Shown here: in pieces, positions 1 through 11,549 of the stretch
Numbering within the stretch: the first letter of the stretch is position 1
Layout: every line of letters begins with the position of its first letter
Source: Trichococcus pasteurii
GTDB taxonomy: Bacteria > Bacillota > Bacilli > Lactobacillales > Aerococcaceae
NCBI RefSeq assembly: GCF_900112935.1
Contig: NZ_FONM01000011.1
Span: forward strand, 1-64,000
Length of the DNA: 64,000 nt
Reading direction: 5' to 3'
The notes under the pieces: model-generated
Told to the model about the DNA's origin: nothing
The model's database searches: none
Seen by the model: only the letters and a program-made list of their open reading frames with translations
Translations under genes and position numbers: made by a program

Positions 1-192
1 AAAACTATGCGGTATTAGCACCCGTTTCCGGATGTTATCCCCCTCTTATGGGCAGGTTACCCACGTGTTACTCACCCGTTCGCCACTATCTTCTCAGTGG
101 AAGCAAGCTTCCATAGAAAAGACCGTTCGACTTGCATGTATTAGGCACGCCGCCAGCGTTCGTCCTGAGCCAGGATCAAACTCTCATGTAAA
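1..192 (-). rRNA. rrs: 16S ribosomal RNA, 5' end (partial)
   Basis: The reverse complement carries the universal bacterial 16S 5' region: the 27F primer site is at 165-184, followed by the expected helices of the first ~190 nt. The gene runs off the left edge, so only its 5' end is present. The 5' end near 192 is estimated from the distance to the 27F site. It is transcribed away from oriC. Confidence 0.97.
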
Positions 193-388
193 TGTGGACT
201 CTTGTACAGAAATCCTACATGTTAAGCTGATAGCTCTTAATTTCTTGCTGACTTTATGTTTGCGATACTAAGTATCGCCTTCGTTTGCCTCGACCGAAAT
301 CGAAGCTCCCTGCACATTTGGTTCGTTCATTCTTTGTTCAGTTTTCAAAGGTCTAATGTTTCACACGCTCTCACGTGACAACTTCTAT

Positions 389-418
389 ATAATAGCACTT
401 GCGGAACCAGTTTGTCAA
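389..418 (-). promoter_or_regulatory. rRNA operon promoter (sigma-A type)
   Basis: On the minus strand a perfect -35 TTGACA (413-418) and a -10 TATTAT (389-394) are separated by 18 bp, about 190 bp upstream of the 16S 5' end. The near-consensus hexamers and the AT-rich upstream tract (about 420-440) fit a strong rRNA promoter. The stretch from about 193 to 385 would be the leader of the rRNA precursor. The stretch 435-630 holds nothing I can identify. Confidence 0.85.
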
Positions 419-634
419 CAACTTTTTAAAAAATGTTATTAATGAATTGGCCGGAAAGTCCATACAGTCATCAACGGCCCGGGCTACTTTTTACGGTTTT
501 CCGTTTGGCATGTCAACGAATAATAATCTTACTTGTTTTATAGCTTTTTGGCAAGCCTTTTTTGATTGAATGTATTTTTTTATTGCATAATGACGGCAAA
601 AGCCCCCTGGAATAGGATAAAACATTCATTCCCA

Positions 635-684
635 GCAAAAAAGAAGATCCATTCCAAAGTCATTTCTTCGGAATGAACCTTCTT
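635..684 (-). terminator. Rho-independent terminator of msrA
   Basis: A 15-bp stem with two non-Watson-Crick positions (670-684 with 641-655) is followed on the minus strand by a run of six T, just downstream of the msrA stop codon. Confidence 0.8.
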
Positions 685-707
685 AAATTGTAGTTTCGGA
701 AAGTTTT

Positions 708-1241
708 CTACTTTTTCCAATGCGATTCGATATACGAATCTCTGCCTGAATGAGAACGATATCCATGATAATGCGCACTGCTTTTTTTGTAGAAATCCTG
801 ATGATATTCTTCTGCGGCATAAAACGGTTGTGCCGGTTCAATGGAAGTCACGATTGGTTTAGTGAATTTCCCGCTGTCCTGCAGTGCTTGTTTCGATGCT
901 TCCGCTATCTCTTTTTGTTCCGGTGTGTGATAAAAAATAACCGGACGGTAAGAAGTACCGCGATCTACGAATTGACCCATGGCATCAGTGGGATCCGTCT
1001 GCTGCCAGTATACCTCCACTAAATCTTTGTACGGGAACACAGCTGGATCAAATGTGATTTGAACAGCTTCCGTATGACCGGTTGTTCCTGAGCATACTTC
1101 TTCATAAGTAGGATTATCTTTGTGTCCGCCCGTGTAGCCGGAAACGACTGATTCGATGCCAGGAAGACTATCGAACGGCTTGACCATGCACCAGAAACAC
1201 CCTCCGGCAAAAGTAGCTTTTTCCAATTTTGATTCGGTCAC
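708..1241 (-). CDS. msrA: Peptide-methionine (S)-S-oxide reductase MsrA
   Basis: Repairs oxidised proteins by reducing the S-epimer of methionine sulfoxide to methionine in the cytoplasm. The family's catalytic GCFWC motif lies near the N-terminus, followed by the typical SGYTGG, HTEAVQ, DPTD and EEYHQ-YY-like (EEYHQDFY) blocks over about 177 residues, the full family length. The frame stays open to 1295, but the ribosome-binding site (GAAAGGA, 1251-1257) lies inside that extension. I therefore chose the GTG at 1241 (nine bases from the RBS); ATG at 1247 or 1250 are alternatives. It lies downstream of serS and has its own extended -10 promoter, so it need not be co-transcribed. Confidence 0.93.
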   Translation of the reverse strand: MTESKLEKATFAGGCFWCMVKPFDSLPGIESVVSGYTGGHKDNPTYEEVCSGTTGHTEAVQITFDPAVFPYKDLVEVYWQQTDPTDAMGQFVDRGTSYRPVIFYHTPEQKEIAEASKQALQDSGKFTKPIVTSIEPAQPFYAAEEYHQDFYKKSSAHYHGYRSHSGRDSYIESHWKK

Positions 1242-1279
1242 TATCATCATTCCTTTCGTCTGCATTTTCGTCTGAAATG

Positions 1280-1288
1280 ATTGTATCA
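1280..1288 (-). promoter_or_regulatory. Extended -10 promoter of msrA
   Basis: The minus strand reads TGATACAAT, a TACAAT -10 box (1280-1285) preceded by TGn. No good -35 box is visible. It lies between the serS stop and the msrA start, about 40 bp from the latter. Confidence 0.5.
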
Positions 1289-1324
1289 CACGCACAAAAG
1301 CTTGCTCGCATATCTTGCTTACGA

Positions 1325-2905
<1,581 letters not shown>

Positions 2906-2944
2906 GGCTTTCTCTATTCAATTAGGCTAAGCTTCGATATCCTC

Positions 2945-2973
2945 ATTTTACTGAACAAACCCTACGCTGTCAA
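2945..2973 (-). promoter_or_regulatory. serS promoter
   Basis: The minus strand has TTGACA (2968-2973), a 17-bp spacer and TAAAAT (2945-2950), just upstream of the T-box leader. Confidence 0.8.
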
Positions 2974-3012
2974 TAAAGCGCCGGTTTCCGATAAGCCTTC
3001 AGCTGTTCCGGA

Positions 3013-4356
3013 TCAGTCAAAAAACCCTCCGACAAAATCGGATACCGTTTGCCAAGCTTTTCCGAACAGGTCTCCGACAACGCGGCCGCCGCGCACAAAG
3101 ATATTGGCCTTCTCAACGCTGCTTGCCACTGCGACTTTGACATCCTCGGAAGTCGCTCCATCCAAGTAGCCCAACTCATCGCCCTCGACCGTCACAGCGA
3201 CGGATCCGACTTCAGTTCCTTTTTCGATAGGCGCTTCGATCTCGCCATCTTCATTCAGGCTTTCTTCAGCCGGTGTGAAAACAGTTGTCAACGCCAATTC
3301 TTCTGCACCTTTTTCCGTAACGGTCACAAGGTCTTCGTTGTAGACAAGTCCGACCTCTGTCTGTTTCCCTTTGGCTACGGCAATCGGTTCTTGTGTGGAA
3401 ACGGCATCGCCTTTCGCCGCTACCGTCGTCTTCTCGAAGGTCGAAAAGGCATAGTCCATCAAACGGTCGGTTTCCGTGAAACGTTTGGTGCTCTCGTCAG
3501 CACCGATGACCACGGTGATGATCCGCATATCGTCCTGGATGGCAGTCCCAGTAAAGGATGCACCGGATTCCAGTGTTGTTCCGGTCTTCAGACCGTCAAC
3601 ACCTTCACGGTAATAGAACATGCCAGGCAACATCAAGTTGTAGCTGTGCATCATGATTTCGTCGGACGTTCCGGCTTGAAAAGTCATTTCCGGAACGGCA
3701 GTCGTTTCCAAAACTTCAGGGTAATCATCAATCAGATGATCCGCAACCATCGCGACGCCACGCGCGGTCATTTTATTGTAGCCATCAGCCGAAGCACCTG
3801 GATAAAGATGTTCTTCCGGCATATCGCTGTTCGACAAACCTGTGGCATTATAGAGCTCGTAGTTTTCTACGCCCCACTCATCCAACTGGGCCTTCATCAG
3901 ATCGACGAATTTTGCTTCCGAACCAGCCAAAGCTTCCGCCAAAGCGATCGTTGAGCCATTTGCGGAATAGATCAATGCGGATTGATACAGTTCTTCCACA
4001 GAATACGTGATGTCCTGGCGCAAAGGCACATTGGAAAAGTTATAGTTCTGGCTGACTTCATAGACGTAATCACTGACGGTGATCTGCTTGTCCCAAGTCA
4101 ATTTGCCTGCTTCGATGGCTTCCAGTATCAAGTAGATGCTCAACATTTTTGTCATTGAGGCGATACCCAGCGCTTCTTCCCCGTTTTGGTTCACAAGCAC
4201 TTTATCGGTTTCGTCTTCTATCACGAATGCGGCCTTCGCATCGACAGAAGGCTGTTCAGCGGCCAAGGCAACCGGTGCAGCAAACAAGCTGTTCACCAAT
4301 ACAGAGGCAGCCGAAATTGTTCCCATAATCATTTTTCTGTTTTTTATAGTCATCAT
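3013..4356 (-). CDS. dacA: D-alanyl-D-alanine carboxypeptidase (PBP5/DacA family)
   Basis: Low-molecular-weight penicillin-binding protein that trims the terminal D-Ala from peptidoglycan pentapeptides outside the membrane. A signal peptide covers about residues 1-33. The serine-peptidase S11 motifs are all present: SMTK (Ser67, Lys70), SAN (131-133) and KTGT (Lys257). The C-terminal ~150 residues match the beta-rich PBP5 C-terminal domain and end in an amphipathic segment of the kind that anchors these enzymes to the membrane. Length 447 residues is typical. It stands alone between the serS promoter and a hairpin at the two-component system. Confidence 0.95.
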   Translation of the reverse strand: MMTIKNRKMIMGTISAASVLVNSLFAAPVALAAEQPSVDAKAAFVIEDETDKVLVNQNGEEALGIASMTKMLSIYLILEAIEAGKLTWDKQITVSDYVYEVSQNYNFSNVPLRQDITYSVEELYQSALIYSANGSTIALAEALAGSEAKFVDLMKAQLDEWGVENYELYNATGLSNSDMPEEHLYPGASADGYNKMTARGVAMVADHLIDDYPEVLETTAVPEMTFQAGTSDEIMMHSYNLMLPGMFYYREGVDGLKTGTTLESGASFTGTAIQDDMRIITVVIGADESTKRFTETDRLMDYAFSTFEKTTVAAKGDAVSTQEPIAVAKGKQTEVGLVYNEDLVTVTEKGAEELALTTVFTPAEESLNEDGEIEAPIEKGTEVGSVAVTVEGDELGYLDGATSEDVKVAVASSVEKANIFVRGGRVVGDLFGKAWQTVSDFVGGFFD

Positions 4357-4443
4357 TGTTTTTAGTTATCTCCAATCAGTCATTTCATTCAGTTGATATA
4401 CCCTTCTATGTTAGCGGAAATACTGTAAAAAGACAACCAAAAA

Positions 4444-4474
4444 AAGGAACGTACACAGAAAGCGTACGTTCCTT
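4444..4474 (-). terminator. Terminator of the two-component operon
   Basis: A perfect 11-bp stem (4444-4454 with 4464-4474) is followed by T7 on the minus strand. The hairpin overlaps the stop codon of the histidine kinase gene. Confidence 0.85.
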
Positions 4475-5612
4475 ATTCCTTGACAGCCGGAGTCTGTTTC
4501 AAAGGAAGGTGCAGCACGAATTTGGTTTCCGCCTCATCCGATTCCGCATAGATATATCCGCCATGGAGCGTTACGATGCTTTGGGCGATCGCCAACCCCA
4601 GCCCGGTCCCGCCTGTCTCTTTCGAACGGGAATTTTCCACCCGATAGAAGCGCCCGAACAATTCCTGCAGCGATTCTTCAGGGATGCGCTCCCCGTTATT
4701 TTTCACGGCAACAATCACCTCAGAACCTACCTTTTCGGCTTCGATGTGAACCCACGTGCCGCCATGCGCATACTTCAGGGCATTGGAAATGAGATTGTTG
4801 AAGACTCGTGCCATTTTATCGACATCCATTTCGATCATCAACGGGCTCGTCTTCATGATCACCTCAATCTCCATATGGCGTTTGCGCGATTCCAATTCAT
4901 AATCGGCGACAATCTGCTCCAAAAAGTTGCCTATGTTGATCGTCTTCAACAGCAGCGGGGTCGTCGGTTGGCGCACTTTCGTGTATTCGAAAAGATCATC
5001 GACAAGCACCTTCATCTGCAGTGCCTTTGTGTAAGCGATATGGATATAACGCAAAGCATCCTCTTCACTGTTGAATTGCTTGTCCTCTATCAATCCCAAG
5101 TAGCCGATGATGGAAGTCAAAGGGGTGCGGATATCATGACTGACATTCGTGATCAGTTCATCCTTCGATTGTTCAATTTTCCGTTCCTCTTCCATCGCTT
5201 GGACCGTACTTTCCACTAGCGTGTTGATGCTGTCGACAACATCGACATAGCTGCCGGCATTGTTCGCGTCGATCCGATGATCGAAGTGCCCCGCTGCGAT
5301 ATAATGCAGCTCATCCAGGATATGCGTCAACTGCATCTGCTTGTATCTCCTGACCAAACGCCAACCGGTGAAGATGGCTGCAAAAATCGCCGCTATCCAT
5401 TGGAAAACATCATCGTAAATGGTCAAAAATGCGTCAACTACCATCACGAATCGCCTTAAGGAGGGGATTTCCCTCAAAATCGAAGGCGGGTTCGCGACCA
5501 GTCGGTTGAACATCAGCTCCATCCCGATGTAGAGCAGATAGACGATGCCAAGCGTCAATGCCCCTTCAAAAACGAGTTCACTCATTTCTTTCTTCTTCAA
5601 CTTATTAAACAA
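4473..5612 (-). CDS. Two-component sensor histidine kinase
   Basis: Membrane sensor kinase that probably phosphorylates the response regulator encoded just upstream. Two hydrophobic segments (about 13-32 and 68-86) flank a short extracellular loop, then a HAMP-like linker, a DHp domain with the phospho-acceptor His159 (SHDIRTPL), and a HATPase domain with N-box (NNLISNALKYA) and G-boxes (GGTGLGLAI). The small sensor loop resembles VanS/LisK-type kinases. The start is a TTG with a GGGAGGG site upstream; ATG alternatives would remove the first TM. The signal sensed cannot be told from the sequence. Confidence 0.9.
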   Translation of the reverse strand: MFNKLKKKEMSELVFEGALTLGIVYLLYIGMELMFNRLVANPPSILREIPSLRRFVMVVDAFLTIYDDVFQWIAAIFAAIFTGWRLVRRYKQMQLTHILDELHYIAAGHFDHRIDANNAGSYVDVVDSINTLVESTVQAMEEERKIEQSKDELITNVSHDIRTPLTSIIGYLGLIEDKQFNSEEDALRYIHIAYTKALQMKVLVDDLFEYTKVRQPTTPLLLKTINIGNFLEQIVADYELESRKRHMEIEVIMKTSPLMIEMDVDKMARVFNNLISNALKYAHGGTWVHIEAEKVGSEVIVAVKNNGERIPEESLQELFGRFYRVENSRSKETGGTGLGLAIAQSIVTLHGGYIYAESDEAETKFVLHLPLKQTPAVKE

Positions 5613-5668
5613 ACCCGCACCCTCCCGACTCAGCGGATTTTTTCAGGCCGGCCCATATGCAGGCATGC

Positions 5669-6361
5669 CTATTCGCCGATTTTATAGCCTACACCCCACA
5701 CTGTCTGGATGACCTTCTCGCCGCCTGTAGCCTCTTCAATTTTATCGCGAAGATGGCTCACATGCACCATTACGGTTTTGGCCGATACGATGCTTTCCTG
5801 TTGCCAGACGCGTTCAAAAATTTCATCGGCGCTGAAGACGCGATTCGGGTGGCTCGCCAATAAATGCAGGATGCCGAATTCCAGCGCGGTCAATTGGATG
5901 CTTTTCCCGTTCAGCGTCTTTACTTCATGGGAATCTTTTTTGATGACCAGCGGGCCTATTTCGATCGAGTCCACCTCTGAAGCATCTGCCTGCATAGTGG
6001 TCCGGCGCAATAGCGATTTGATGCGGGCCATTACTTCCAGTGGGTTGAACGGCTTGGAAACATAGTCGTCCGCACCCGTCGTCAGCCCTTGAATTTTATC
6101 CATATCCGTGGATTTTGCGCTCAACATCAGGATCGGGATCGGATTGTTCTGTTCCCGCAGCTCCTTCACTACCGAGATGCCGTCCTTCTTAGGCATCATC
6201 ACATCCAAAATAATCAGTTGGATATCCGCATTCTCCTCAAGCTTGCGGAAGGCATCTACACCGTCATAGGCCTTTATCGGATCGTACCCTTCATTTTTGC
6301 AGTAGATGCTCAATAAATCCACGATTTCCCTGTCGTCATCGACGATCAAAACTTTATTCAT
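5669..6361 (-). CDS. OmpR/PhoB-family response regulator
   Basis: DNA-binding response regulator partnered with the downstream histidine kinase. The receiver domain (1-115) has the acidic pair DDD (8-10), phospho-acceptor Asp53 (ILDVMMPKKDG) and Lys103 (SKPF). The C-terminal winged helix (about 130-230) ends in the usual VWGVGYKI. The start at 6361 follows an AAAGGG site; an in-frame ATG 21 bases upstream would lie on top of that site. VanR/LisR-like proteins are the closest recognisable subgroup. An extended -10 promoter lies upstream. Confidence 0.93.
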   Translation of the reverse strand: MNKVLIVDDDREIVDLLSIYCKNEGYDPIKAYDGVDAFRKLEENADIQLIILDVMMPKKDGISVVKELREQNNPIPILMLSAKSTDMDKIQGLTTGADDYVSKPFNPLEVMARIKSLLRRTTMQADASEVDSIEIGPLVIKKDSHEVKTLNGKSIQLTALEFGILHLLASHPNRVFSADEIFERVWQQESIVSAKTVMVHVSHLRDKIEEATGGEKVIQTVWGVGYKIGE

Positions 6362-6456
6362 ATAGGACAACCCTTTCCCCAAAATATATATTTTCTCTCA
6401 TCGTACCAAATTGTTTTAAATTTTTGCTTAAGGAAGCATAAAGAAATTCCGTTTTA

Positions 6457-6465
6457 ATTATATCA
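6457..6465 (-). promoter_or_regulatory. Extended -10 promoter of the two-component operon
   Basis: The minus strand reads TGATATAAT (-10 at 6457-6462), about 100 bp upstream of the response regulator start. No clear -35 box is present. Confidence 0.55.
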
Positions 6466-6496
6466 GAAAGCTCCAGCAAACCGTGAACATAAGAAA

Positions 6497-6528
6497 AAAA
6501 TGTCCGGGAACAGTGTCCCGGACATTTT
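6497..6528 (-). terminator. Terminator of guaB
   Basis: A perfect 13-bp stem (6497-6509 with 6516-6528) sits directly downstream of guaB. Its ends are A- and T-rich, so it may work in both directions. Confidence 0.85.
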
Positions 6529-6540
6529 GATTTCATGCGA

Positions 6541-8067
<1,527 letters not shown>

Positions 8068-8069
8068 CT

Positions 8070-8098
8070 AAAATACCACCACCAACAACCTACGTCAA
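8070..8098 (-). promoter_or_regulatory. guaB promoter
   Basis: The minus strand has TTGACG (8093-8098), a 17-bp spacer and TATTTT (8070-8075), about 45 bp upstream of the guaB start. Confidence 0.75.
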
Positions 8099-8174
8099 GC
8101 GCAAACCTTCGTTTATCATACAATTCTCATATAGAAGCTTTTTTTCTCGAATACTGTTGATTCGCATCTGTTGC

Positions 8175-8187
8175 AACGTTCGGAATT
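8175..8187 (-). promoter_or_regulatory. Possible PurBox upstream of guaB
   Basis: The minus strand reads AATTCCGAACGTT, one mismatch from the PurR box consensus AWWWCCGAACWWT. It lies about 115 bp upstream of the expected transcription start, further than usual for activation by lactococcal-type PurR. A weaker half-match (TTCGAG) lies at 8146-8151. Function is uncertain. Confidence 0.4.
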
Positions 8188-8248
8188 GGCGCATATGTTT
8201 GTATCCAGGGATTCATTTGCAGTTTTTTTCTGTCAATATACGAAAATA

Positions 8249-8280
8249 GCCGAGATACAAGTTTTTCTTTGCATCTCGGC
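8249..8280 (-). terminator. Terminator of the ychF/DUF1129 unit
   Basis: Stem between 8249-8257 and 8273-8280 on the minus strand followed by a short T-rich tail, about 20 bp after the DUF1129 gene. Confidence 0.7.
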
Positions 8281-8297
8281 CTCCACCACTTGACGGC

Positions 8298-8984
8298 CTA
8301 CAAAATGCCGCCCACTATATGATATTTTTTCTTCAGATATACTTTTGCAGCAAAACCTACACCCGCGATTCCAAGGTACAACCAAGCAGGCAAAGCGATA
8401 TTGATGCTGGCTGGAATAAGCATCATCGAAACAGTCATGATGAGCATCCAAAGCAGCATCGCGCCAGTCGTCGCAAAGATGTATTTTCCGAAGCCTTTTT
8501 CGCCTTTTGGCGCATCCGGATTCGGTGTGTATTTGGAGATGACGAGCATGGCGATGCCGCCCACGATAAAGTTCAGGATCAAGCTGATCAGACCCATTCC
8601 GATTACGTCTTCTCCACTGTTGGTCAGCAAGGAAATGCCTGAAATCATCGCGAAAAGAGACCCCAGCAATAAGCCGCCATCCAAAGCGATCAACCAATCT
8701 GCCGAGCGCACTTTCACTTCGTTATCTGTCGGATTGACCAGAATGTTTGATGCGCACTCAGACACTGTGCCGTATAATTGGCGGGCAGTTTTTCCGGTTT
8801 TTTGGGCTTCCAGCAATTCCCGCATCATTTTGCCGTAAATTTCCTCTCTGCGCTCCTCTTCCAAGTTTGCAGCTCTCAAGGTTCTGTCCAGCCCAAGCAT
8901 GTATTGTTCATTTCTTTTGGTCAAACTCTGCCACAACGCTTTGTTTTCGACCTTCATTTGTTCAACGCTTTTCGTTTCTTCCAA
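8298..8984 (-). CDS. DUF1129 family membrane protein
   Basis: Function unknown. The N-terminal ~90 residues are charged and helical (a coiled-coil-like cytoplasmic region). Four hydrophobic segments follow, at about 98-120, 126-148, 166-190 and 194-212, with a lysine-rich C-terminus. This is the DUF1129 architecture, common in Lactobacillales. The family is often found next to ychF and the DUF951 gene near parAB, as here. The length of 228 residues is normal. It is separated from ychF by two tandem palindromic repeats. Confidence 0.85.
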   Translation of the reverse strand: MEETKSVEQMKVENKALWQSLTKRNEQYMLGLDRTLRAANLEEERREEIYGKMMRELLEAQKTGKTARQLYGTVSECASNILVNPTDNEVKVRSADWLIALDGGLLLGSLFAMISGISLLTNSGEDVIGMGLISLILNFIVGGIAMLVISKYTPNPDAPKGEKGFGKYIFATTGAMLLWMLIMTVSMMLIPASINIALPAWLYLGIAGVGFAAKVYLKKKYHIVGGIL

Positions 8985-9021
8985 TGATAAATCCTCCCTT
9001 GATTACATGCGGCATACTTGT

Positions 9022-9141
9022 AGTTGAATTCTGAAATGCAGGGGATTCCGCCTAAGCTGACATTACGTCACGGCCAAACTGCGGCCGTTCTCGTAATGTC
9101 CTCTTAGTGCTCATCCCCTCCCGCATTTCATCGTATCCTTT
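9022..9141 (-). repeat. Nested palindromic repeat, unit B
   Basis: Imperfect palindrome of about 120 bp between ychF and the DUF1129 gene. On the minus strand the outer stem is GAAATGC/GCATTTC plus GGGGA/TCCCC. Next come the conserved internal-loop strands TGAGCACTAAGAGGAC and GTCAGCTTAGGCGGA, then a variable inner stem GACATTACG/CGTAATGTC and an apical CGGCC/GGCCG hairpin. The flanks GGATACGATGA and CAGAATTCAACTA are shared with other units. Confidence 0.85.
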
Positions 9142-9260
9142 AGTTGAGTTCTGATTCGCAGATACCGCTCCCGTTTCACACCCAGCGTAGTGAACAAAAG
9201 AGGTTCACTTCGCTGGGTGCTCCAACGTCCGGGTATCTAAACGCGAATCATCACATCCTG
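9142..9260 (-). repeat. Nested palindromic repeat, unit C
   Basis: Second unit, directly adjoining unit B and reaching the ychF stop codon. On the minus strand the outer stem is GATTCGC/GCGAATC plus AGATACC/GGTATCT. Its internal-loop strands (CGTTGGAGCAC and GTGTGAAACGGGAG) differ from units A and B, although the layout is the same. The inner stem is CACCCAGCG/CGCTGGGTG extended by GTGAAC/GTTCAC. The flank GATGTGATGA is shared with unit A and CAGAACTCAACTA with unit B. Confidence 0.8.
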
Positions 9261-10361
9261 TTATACGTTGAATCGGAATTCCATTACGTCGCCGTCTTGG
9301 ACTACGTAGTCTTTTCCTTCAAGTCTGACTCTTCCTGCTTCTTTGGCGGCTTGCATGCTGCCGTAAGCCAACAGGTCAGCGTAGGAAACTGTTTCGGCAC
9401 GGATGAAGCCGCGTTCGAAGTCGGAATGGATAATGCCGGCTGTCTGTGGTGCTTTCATTCCCAGCTTGAATGTCCAGGCACGGACTTCTTTTTCGCCTGC
9501 CGTGAAGTATGTTCCCAAGCCGAGCAAAGTGTAGGCTTTACGGATCAGTTGATCCAGTCCGGATTCTTTGATACCGAGCTCCGCCAGGAACTCAGCTTTT
9601 TCTTCATCATCCAATTCCGCCACTTCTTCTTCGATACGGGCGCACACAGTAACGACCTCTGCGCCTTCTGTCGCCGCAAAATCACGGACAGCTTGAACCA
9701 TTTCATTGTCTCCGCCGGCTATTACGTCCTCTTCGGAGATGTTTGCGACATACAGAACAGGCTTTGTCGTCAAAAGGAACAGGCTTTTCACAAGCGGTTC
9801 TTCCTCGGGTGTGAACTCGATTGTGCGTGCGGATTTGCCTTCTTCAAGTGTCTTCTTGATCTTATCCAGGATCTCCAGTTCGCGGACAGCATCTTTGTCC
9901 TTTGTGCGGGCAATTTTGCTGATGCGTGTGTAGCGTTTCTCGATGGACTCCAAGTCCGCAAAAATCAGTTCCAAGTTGATGGTTTCGACATCATCCAACG
10001 GATCCACTTTACCGCTGACGTGTGTGATGTTATCGTCTTCGAAACAACGCACAACATGACAGATGGCATCCACTTGGCGGATGTTGGCCAAGAATTTGTT
10101 CCCTAGCCCCTCCCCTTTGCTGGCGCCTTTTACGATTCCGGCGATATCCGTGAATTCAAAAGTTGTCGGGACTGTTTTTTTGGGTTTCACCAATTCTGTT
10201 AATTTATTCAAACGTTCATCGGGAACTTCGACTACTCCGACATTTGGGTCGATCGTCGCGAATGGATAGTTTGCGGCTTCCACTCCCGCTTTGGTGATGG
10301 CGTTGAATAAAGTGGATTTACCGACGTTCGGTAATCCTACGATTCCTGCTGTTAATGACAT
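9261..10361 (-). CDS. ychF: Redox-regulated ATPase YchF (OLA1/Obg-like)
   Basis: Ribosome-associated P-loop ATPase of the Obg family with a role in stress responses. The N-terminal nucleotide-binding domain has G1 GLPNVGKST, G3 DIAGIVKGAS and the NISEED (NxxE) motif that replaces the GTPase NKxD and explains the ATP preference. A helical coiled-coil insertion (about 130-200) and a C-terminal TGS domain ending in VMEFRFNV complete it. 366 residues is the family length. The gene follows the DUF951 gene in the parAB cluster. Confidence 0.98.
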   Translation of the reverse strand: MSLTAGIVGLPNVGKSTLFNAITKAGVEAANYPFATIDPNVGVVEVPDERLNKLTELVKPKKTVPTTFEFTDIAGIVKGASKGEGLGNKFLANIRQVDAICHVVRCFEDDNITHVSGKVDPLDDVETINLELIFADLESIEKRYTRISKIARTKDKDAVRELEILDKIKKTLEEGKSARTIEFTPEEEPLVKSLFLLTTKPVLYVANISEEDVIAGGDNEMVQAVRDFAATEGAEVVTVCARIEEEVAELDDEEKAEFLAELGIKESGLDQLIRKAYTLLGLGTYFTAGEKEVRAWTFKLGMKAPQTAGIIHSDFERGFIRAETVSYADLLAYGSMQAAKEAGRVRLEGKDYVVQDGDVMEFRFNV

Positions 10362-10411
10362 TTCTTCACACTCTTTCCACTTATATTACTTATATTTGTT
10401 CATTAAAAGAC

Positions 10412-10630
10412 CTATTCGACAGTTTCTTCTGCCTTAGTCAGTACTTTTTTCATTTTCTTCTCGAATTCGCGGCGCGGCATCATGACCATCTGCCCGCATT
10501 TCAGGCATTTGATACGGATGTCCATACCCATTCGGATGATTTCCCATGAGTTGTTTTTGCAGGGATGCGGTTTTTTCATTTCCACCACATCATGCAATCC
10601 ATAATCTTGTTGTACCAAGGCTAGCTGCAC
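10412..10630 (-). CDS. DUF951 domain-containing protein
   Basis: Small basic protein of unknown function (72 residues). It has a zinc-ribbon-like arrangement, HPC near residue 22 and CLKCG near 42, and the family's DIRIKCLKCG core. It is usually found between parB and ychF in Lactobacillales, as here, with 25 bases to parB. An RNA- or nucleic-acid-binding role is often guessed, but nothing in the sequence proves it. Confidence 0.88.
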   Translation of the reverse strand: MQLALVQQDYGLHDVVEMKKPHPCKNNSWEIIRMGMDIRIKCLKCGQMVMMPRREFEKKMKKVLTKAEETVE

Positions 10631-10655
10631 CTCTTTCTGATGTCTTCGTCTCTTC

Positions 10656-11549
10656 TTAATCGTCCAGGGAAATTTGCAGGATATCCAAAATCCGGGTCAG
10701 GTCGGCTGGAGAAAGGTATTCGATTTCGATTTTGCCTTTTTCGCCCTTGCTGGATATCTGTACGGATGTCCCGAATTTGTCCATCAAACGTTCTTCGCTC
10801 TCTTTGATGTATACCGGTTTCGTTTCTTTTTTCTTCTTGTTTTTCTTTTTGGCGACATCACCTGGATTGTTCAGTTGTTGGACCAGTAATTCCAGATGTC
10901 GGACCGTGATGCCCTCTTCGGCAGCACGTTTCGCCAATTCGCTGATCAACGATTCATCGTTCAACCCCAAAAGCGTACGGGCTTGCCCCATGGAGATCAA
11001 TCCCTCTTGCAGCATCCGTTTGACGTCCTGCGGCAGATTCAGCAAGCGCAGGTGGTTGGCGATGTACGGACGGCTCTTGCCTAATCTTTGGGCTACATCC
11101 ACTTGCGTAAGATTCAGCTTGTTCATCAAGGTTTGATAGCCTTCCGCCTCTTCCAGCGGAGTCAGGTCTTCACGCTGCAAATTTTCCAAAATGGCGACTT
11201 CTATCATTGCCGTTTCGTCAAATTCACGGACGATTGCCGGGATTGTTGTTTTGCCGGCCAAACGGGACGCGCGGACGCGGCGTTCGCCTGCAATGATTTC
11301 ATAGCCTTTCACGCTGGATTGGCGCAGAATGACCGGCTGGATGACGCCGTTCAGCAGGATCGAGTCCGCCAATTCCCGCAAAGTCGAGTCGTCGAAGGTT
11401 TTCCGCGGCTGATAAGGGTTGGGGCGGATTTCGTCTAAAGGGATCTCCTGTACCTTTTCTGTTTTTTCATCGATCTTCTCGATATCTTCAAAGTTGCTGA
11501 AGAGCGCGTCGATGCCGCGTCCAAGCCCTTTGCTGTTTTTATTCGCCAT
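10656..11549 (-). CDS. parB: Chromosome partitioning protein ParB (Spo0J)
   Basis: CTP-dependent DNA clamp that loads at parS and spreads, organising the origin region. The N-terminal domain has the CTP-binding motif GERRVRAS, followed by the parS-recognition HTH (VDVAQRLGKSRPYIANHLRLL), a lysine-rich linker and a C-terminal dimerisation domain. 297 residues, close to B. subtilis Spo0J. It overlaps the end of parA by 11 bases. Several parS-like sites lie in this window, mostly right of the origin. Confidence 0.97.
   Translation of the reverse strand: MANKNSKGLGRGIDALFSNFEDIEKIDEKTEKVQEIPLDEIRPNPYQPRKTFDDSTLRELADSILLNGVIQPVILRQSSVKGYEIIAGERRVRASRLAGKTTIPAIVREFDETAMIEVAILENLQREDLTPLEEAEGYQTLMNKLNLTQVDVAQRLGKSRPYIANHLRLLNLPQDVKRMLQEGLISMGQARTLLGLNDESLISELAKRAAEEGITVRHLELLVQQLNNPGDVAKKKNKKKKETKPVYIKESEERLMDKFGTSVQISSKGEKGKIEIEYLSPADLTRILDILQISLDD

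Noticed and set aside
32-271. Plus-strand open frame of 79 codons
   Set aside because: It is antisense to the 16S rRNA 5' end and its leader.
371-380. TCACGTGA core near the rRNA promoter, considered as parS
   Set aside because: The arms outside the CACGTG core do not match parS.
9022-9260. Repeat units considered as Rho-independent terminators of ychF
   Set aside because: No T-run follows the stems on the minus strand, and the conserved internal loops are not explained by termination.
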